From Croceibacterium_A sp965977975 (GTDB taxonomy: Bacteria > Pseudomonadota > Alphaproteobacteria > Sphingomonadales > Sphingomonadaceae), in contig CBHCZH010000053.1 in assembly GCA_965977975.1 (NCBI GenBank), positions 1 through 20,400 on the forward strand: 20,400 nt of DNA, written 5' to 3'. Below the pieces are notes generated by a model, which saw only the letters and a list, made by a program, of their open reading frames with translations, made no database searches and had not been told where the DNA came from. Below, piece after piece: positions 14,841 through 20,400 of this stretch (positions within the stretch are counted from its first letter, which is position 1; the number at the start of each line of letters is the position of its first letter). The position numbers were made by a program, and so were the translations under genes.

Positions 14841-15437
14841 ATGACGGATATCGCCGAGCTGCTCGAGCGCATCGAGCAGCTCGAAAAACGTGCCCAGGCG
14901 GCCGAGGACTATCGCGACCTCGTCAACCTGCAGGGCGCGTACGGCTATTATGTCGACAAGGGCCTGTGGGACCAGGCCGCCGACCTCTTCGCGCGCGACG
15001 GCACGCTCGAGATCGCCGGACGCGGCGTCTACGTCGGGCGCGAGCGGGTGCGCGAATATCTCAGGCATCTGCCGGCTTATGGCTACGGGGTGATGTACAA
15101 CCACATGCAGCTGCAGCCGGTGATCCACGTCGACTGCGAGGCGGGGACCGCCAAGGGCCGCTGGCGCACGCTGATGATGGTCGGTGCACTCGGCAAGGAA
15201 GGGCGCTGGGGCGATGCGACTTACGAGAACCAATACGTCCGCGAAGAGGGGCGGTGGCACATCGCCAGGCTGCACGGGGTCGTCAATTTCTACGCCGAGT
15301 ACGACGAAGGCTGGCACCGCGGCGGCGTTCCGCTGCTGCGCTCGATCGAAGGCCTGGCGCCCGACCGCCCGCCGAGCATCGAGTACGAAGCCTACCCCGA
15401 GCCGGTGATCGCCCCGTTCCATTACGAGCGGCCGTAA
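14841..15437 (+). CDS. NTF2/SnoaL-like fold protein of unknown function
   Basis: A 198-aa soluble protein with no signal peptide. Residues 1-25 are a charged helix, likely a short coiled coil. The rest resembles the SnoaL-like branch of the NTF2 fold: LQGAYGYYVDKGLWDQAADL near 31-50, FARDGTLEIAG, VYVGRERVREYL, MYNHMQLQPVIHV, a strand with GRWRTLMM, and WHIARLHGVVNFYAEY. Members are small alpha+beta barrels acting as cyclases, isomerases, hydratases or binding proteins, so the fold alone does not give a reaction. A strong ribosome binding site (GGGAGGGG at 14829-14836) supports the ATG. The 20-bp gap to the DoxX gene suggests one transcript, ended by the hairpin just after the stop. Confidence 0.82.
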   Translation: MTDIAELLERIEQLEKRAQAAEDYRDLVNLQGAYGYYVDKGLWDQAADLFARDGTLEIAGRGVYVGRERVREYLRHLPAYGYGVMYNHMQLQPVIHVDCEAGTAKGRWRTLMMVGALGKEGRWGDATYENQYVREEGRWHIARLHGVVNFYAEYDEGWHRGGVPLLRSIEGLAPDRPPSIEYEAYPEPVIAPFHYERP

Positions 15438-15438
15438 A

Positions 15439-15458
15439 TCCCCCCACTCGTGGGGGGA
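15439..15458. terminator. GC hairpin between convergent genes (possible bidirectional terminator)
   Basis: Perfect 9-bp arms, TCCCCCCAC and GTGGGGGGA, flank a 2-nt core (TC). The hairpin lies 1 bp after the stop of the SnoaL-like gene and 2 bp before the stop of gltX, which is transcribed towards it. Position favours a shared transcript end, but neither side carries a clear T-run. It may instead be a short copy of the dispersed GC-rich palindromes seen at 116-134 and 13531-13620. Confidence 0.5.
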
Positions 15459-15460
15459 CT

Positions 15461-16789
15461 TCACCTCGCCGCTCTCTCCAACCTCACCCGGGCTTCGCCC
15501 TCGCCGATCAGCGGCAGCAGCGCGTGCATGTCGGGGCCCGACTCGCGCCCGGTCAACGCGAGACGGAGCGGGTGGAACAGCGCCTTGCCCTTGCGGCCGG
15601 TGGTTTCCTTGAGCGTCGCCGTCAGCGCGCCCCAGGGATCGTCGCCCCACACCAGCACGCGCACGGCTTCCGCCAGATAGGCACGGGTTTCGGCGTCGAG
15701 CTCGGCCGGCGCGACGGGCCCGGTCACCACGCTCCACCAGTCCGCGGCGTCGGCCACTTTCTCGAGGTTGGGCCGGATCGCCTGCCACGCTTCCGGCCCC
15801 ATCCCGGCGGGCAGCCCCTCGGCGACGTGCTCGAATGGCAGCTGATGGACGATCGCAGCGTTGAGCCGGGCCAGCTCCGCCTCGTCGAAGCGAGCAGGGG
15901 CGCGGCCGAAGTGCTCGAGGTCGAAGCTCGCGACCAGCTTCTCCCGCTCGACGATCGGCTCGACCGGCTCGGAAGTGCCCAGCCGCGCGAGCAGCGCGAT
16001 CACCGCCTCGGGCTCGATCCCGTTGGCGCGCAAGGCGTCGCAGCCGAGCGCGCCGAGACGCTTCGACAGCTTGCCCTCGGTGCCGACGAGCAACGCCTCA
16101 TGCGCGAAGCGCGGCGGTTCTGCCCCAAGTGCGGTGAACATCTGGATCTGCACCGCGGTGTTCGAGACGTGGTCCTCACCCCGCAGCACGTCGGTGACGC
16201 CCATCGCGATGTCGTCGATCACGCTCGGCAACATGTAGAGCCACGAGCCGTCGGCACGCCGCACGACCGGATCGGACATCTGCGCCGGCTCGAAGTGCTG
16301 CGGGCCACGAATGCCGTCGTGCCATTCGATCGGCACGTCGTGATCGAGCTTGAAGCGCCAGTGCGGCGCGAGGCCTTCCGCTTCTTTCGCCGCGCGTTCG
16401 GCTTCGCTCAATTGAAGCGCGGCTCGATCGTAGATCGGCGGCAGTCCGCGCCCGAGCGCGATCTTGCGCTTGAGCTCGAGTTCCTGCGCACTTTCGTAGC
16501 AGGGATAAACGCGCCCCGCCGCAGCGAGCCGTTCGAAGGCTTCGCCGTAAAGCCCAAGCCGCACCGACTGCCGCTCCTCGCCGTCCGGCAAAAGGTCGAG
16601 CCAAGCGAGATCCTCGCGGATCGCTTCGACGAACCGCTCCTCGCTGCGCGCCAGGTCGGTGTCGTCGATCCGCAGCAGGAACTTGCCGCCATGCTTCTTC
16701 GCCAGCAGCCAGTTGTGCAGCGCCGTGCGCACATTGCCGACGTGCAGCCGGCCGGTCGGCGAAGGAGCGAAGCGGGTTGTGACCGTCAT
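15461..16789 (-). CDS. gltX: Glutamyl-tRNA synthetase (short alphaproteobacterial paralogue type)
   Basis: Class Ic aminoacyl-tRNA synthetase charging tRNA(Glu), and possibly tRNA(Gln) for later amidation by GatCAB. In 442 residues the HIGH-type motif is HVGN at 16-19 (PSPTGRLHVGN), and the KMSKS-type loop is KLSKR at 240-244. The nucleotide/amino-acid binding strand reads LLRIDDTDLARSEE rather than the usual RIEDTD. The shorter length and these variants match one of the two GluRS paralogues that many alphaproteobacteria carry. The zinc-binding cysteine cluster of some GluRS enzymes is not evident. The ATG at 16789 begins MTVTTRFAPSPTG, the expected start. It is 20 bp downstream of the lipoprotein gene on the same strand and likely co-transcribed. 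Confidence 0.94.
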   Translation of the reverse strand: MTVTTRFAPSPTGRLHVGNVRTALHNWLLAKKHGGKFLLRIDDTDLARSEERFVEAIREDLAWLDLLPDGEERQSVRLGLYGEAFERLAAAGRVYPCYESAQELELKRKIALGRGLPPIYDRAALQLSEAERAAKEAEGLAPHWRFKLDHDVPIEWHDGIRGPQHFEPAQMSDPVVRRADGSWLYMLPSVIDDIAMGVTDVLRGEDHVSNTAVQIQMFTALGAEPPRFAHEALLVGTEGKLSKRLGALGCDALRANGIEPEAVIALLARLGTSEPVEPIVEREKLVASFDLEHFGRAPARFDEAELARLNAAIVHQLPFEHVAEGLPAGMGPEAWQAIRPNLEKVADAADWWSVVTGPVAPAELDAETRAYLAEAVRVLVWGDDPWGALTATLKETTGRKGKALFHPLRLALTGRESGPDMHALLPLIGEGEARVRLERAAR

Positions 16790-16809
16790 GCGCGGCGGTT
16801 AGCGGCCCA

Positions 16810-17301
16810 TCACTGGCTGAACAAGAGAACGGAGCCCTTGTAGCCGACGATCTCGATGCCGTTCGCCGAAGTGCGAGCCACCGCCTGCGCGCCATCCAGA
16901 ACGGCGGCAATCGCCTCTTCTTCGGGCAGCAGGCCGCGTCCGCATCCTTCGATGGGCACGCGTTCGGTGGTCAGGCGCCCGGCTTCGAAAGACCAACTCC
17001 ATGCCAGGTTCACGCAATCGGACGTGACGTGGATCGCGGTATCGCTGATCCGCGCGGTGATGCCGTGCGGCAGATCGATGTCGCGTCCGCCCACCCCGGC
17101 AATCCGATACTCGCCGATCAACTCGCGCGAGCTGGCGACCGACCCTTCCAAAGACCTTGCCGGTGTCGCAGGCGTGGAGGCGGTCGCCGGTGTTGAGGCA
17201 GCGGCCGGTGCCGGCTGATCCGCCGGCGTGGGCTCGGGCGCGGAGCGCTGGCAGCCCGCAAGAACGGCGGCAGCGAGCGGAGCGAGGAGAAGGAAGCGCA
17301 T
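16810..17301 (-). CDS. Small lipoprotein with a META/HslJ-like domain
   Basis: A 163-aa envelope lipoprotein. The signal peptide ends in a lipobox, LAGC, with Cys17 as the lipidation site. The lipobox is followed by a low-complexity Pro/Ala/Thr linker containing repeated STPAT units (about 24-48), a typical flexible tether. The folded part (about 58-163) has the look of a META (HslJ-like) domain: LIGEYRIAGVGG, then SDCVNLAWSWSFEAGRL, a Cys motif IEGCGRGLLPEEEAI and a final hydrophobic strand GSVLLFSQ. Function is unknown; HslJ-type proteins are linked to envelope stress. AGGGG about 6 nt upstream supports the ATG at 17301. It lies just beyond the rpoC terminator and 20 bp upstream of gltX. 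Confidence 0.78.
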   Translation of the reverse strand: MRFLLLAPLAAAVLAGCQRSAPEPTPADQPAPAAASTPATASTPATPARSLEGSVASSRELIGEYRIAGVGGRDIDLPHGITARISDTAIHVTSDCVNLAWSWSFEAGRLTTERVPIEGCGRGLLPEEEAIAAVLDGAQAVARTSANGIEIVGYKGSVLLFSQ

Positions 17302-17335
17302 CGTACGCCCCTAGCCTTTCGTGCCGCGCGGCCAA

Positions 17336-17371
17336 GAAAAAAGCCCCGCCGAATCGCTCCGGCGGGGCTTC
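17336..17371 (-). terminator. Intrinsic terminator of rpoC
   Basis: On the minus strand, AAGCCCCGCCG pairs with CGGCGGGGCTT (11 bp, perfect; 17341-17351 with 17360-17370) around an 8-nt loop and runs straight into TTTTTT (17337-17342). This is a textbook Rho-independent terminator, beginning 19 bp after the rpoC stop codon. Confidence 0.93.
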
Positions 17372-17389
17372 TCATGGCTCAGAATGGGC

Positions 17390-20400
<3,011 letters not shown>

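Noticed and set aside
17302..17340. Riboswitch or attenuator in the leader of the lipoprotein gene
   Set aside because: The only strong structure is the rpoC terminator; the remaining leader is under 40 nt and shows only a ribosome binding site.

Overview
This window is a chromosomal segment of a GC-rich alphaproteobacterium, most likely a member of the Sphingomonadales (Sphingomonadaceae or Erythrobacteraceae). The pointers are very GC-rich third codon positions, protein sequences of alphaproteobacterial type (a short 442-aa GluRS of the RIDDTD kind, a 184-aa Dcd, a type A PutA), and GC-rich 'CCCCTCCCGC-TT-GCGGGAGGGG' intergenic palindromes of the sort common in sphingomonad genomes. The assignment rests on recalled family features, not on a search.

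Layout. Bases 1-60 are the 3' end of a gene running in from the left. Thioredoxin reductase (trxB, +) follows at 209-1186 and converges, with 4 bp between stops, on an exported ClpP-fold protein (-). After a 184-bp spacer holding two inverted repeats, a seven-gene chemosensory block occupies 2089-10278 on the minus strand. Its transcription order is cheA-cheW-cheY-cheB-cheR-(GGDEF/EAL)-mcp. Three junctions overlap: two 4-bp ATGA overlaps (cheA/cheW and cheB/cheR) and one of about 17 bp (GGDEF-EAL/mcp). This argues for a single coupled operon encoding a receptor, coupling protein, kinase, response regulator, both adaptation enzymes and a membrane-bound c-di-GMP turnover enzyme. cheA is divergent from putA (+, bifunctional proline catabolism enzyme). 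The shared 159-bp promoter region carries a near-consensus CtrA-type box.

Downstream of putA lie a 90-bp nested palindromic repeat, dcd (dCTP deaminase), a DoxX-family membrane protein and an NTF2/SnoaL-like protein, all on +. These converge, across a 9-bp-stem hairpin, on a minus-strand group: lipoprotein then gltX (glutamyl-tRNA synthetase). The right end is the C-terminal ~1000 residues of rpoC (RNA polymerase beta'), which runs off the window and ends in a strong intrinsic terminator.

No gene-free stretch exceeds 300 bp. The longest gaps are 1905-2088, 10279-10437 and 61-208, described below. I see no tRNA or rRNA gene, CRISPR array, transposase, phage gene or frameshifted gene. Most of the window is conserved housekeeping DNA. 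The most distinctive part is the chemosensory operon, with a CheA that has two CheW-like modules and a degenerate receiver-like tail, a receptor without a periplasmic sensor, and a co-transcribed GGDEF-EAL protein.
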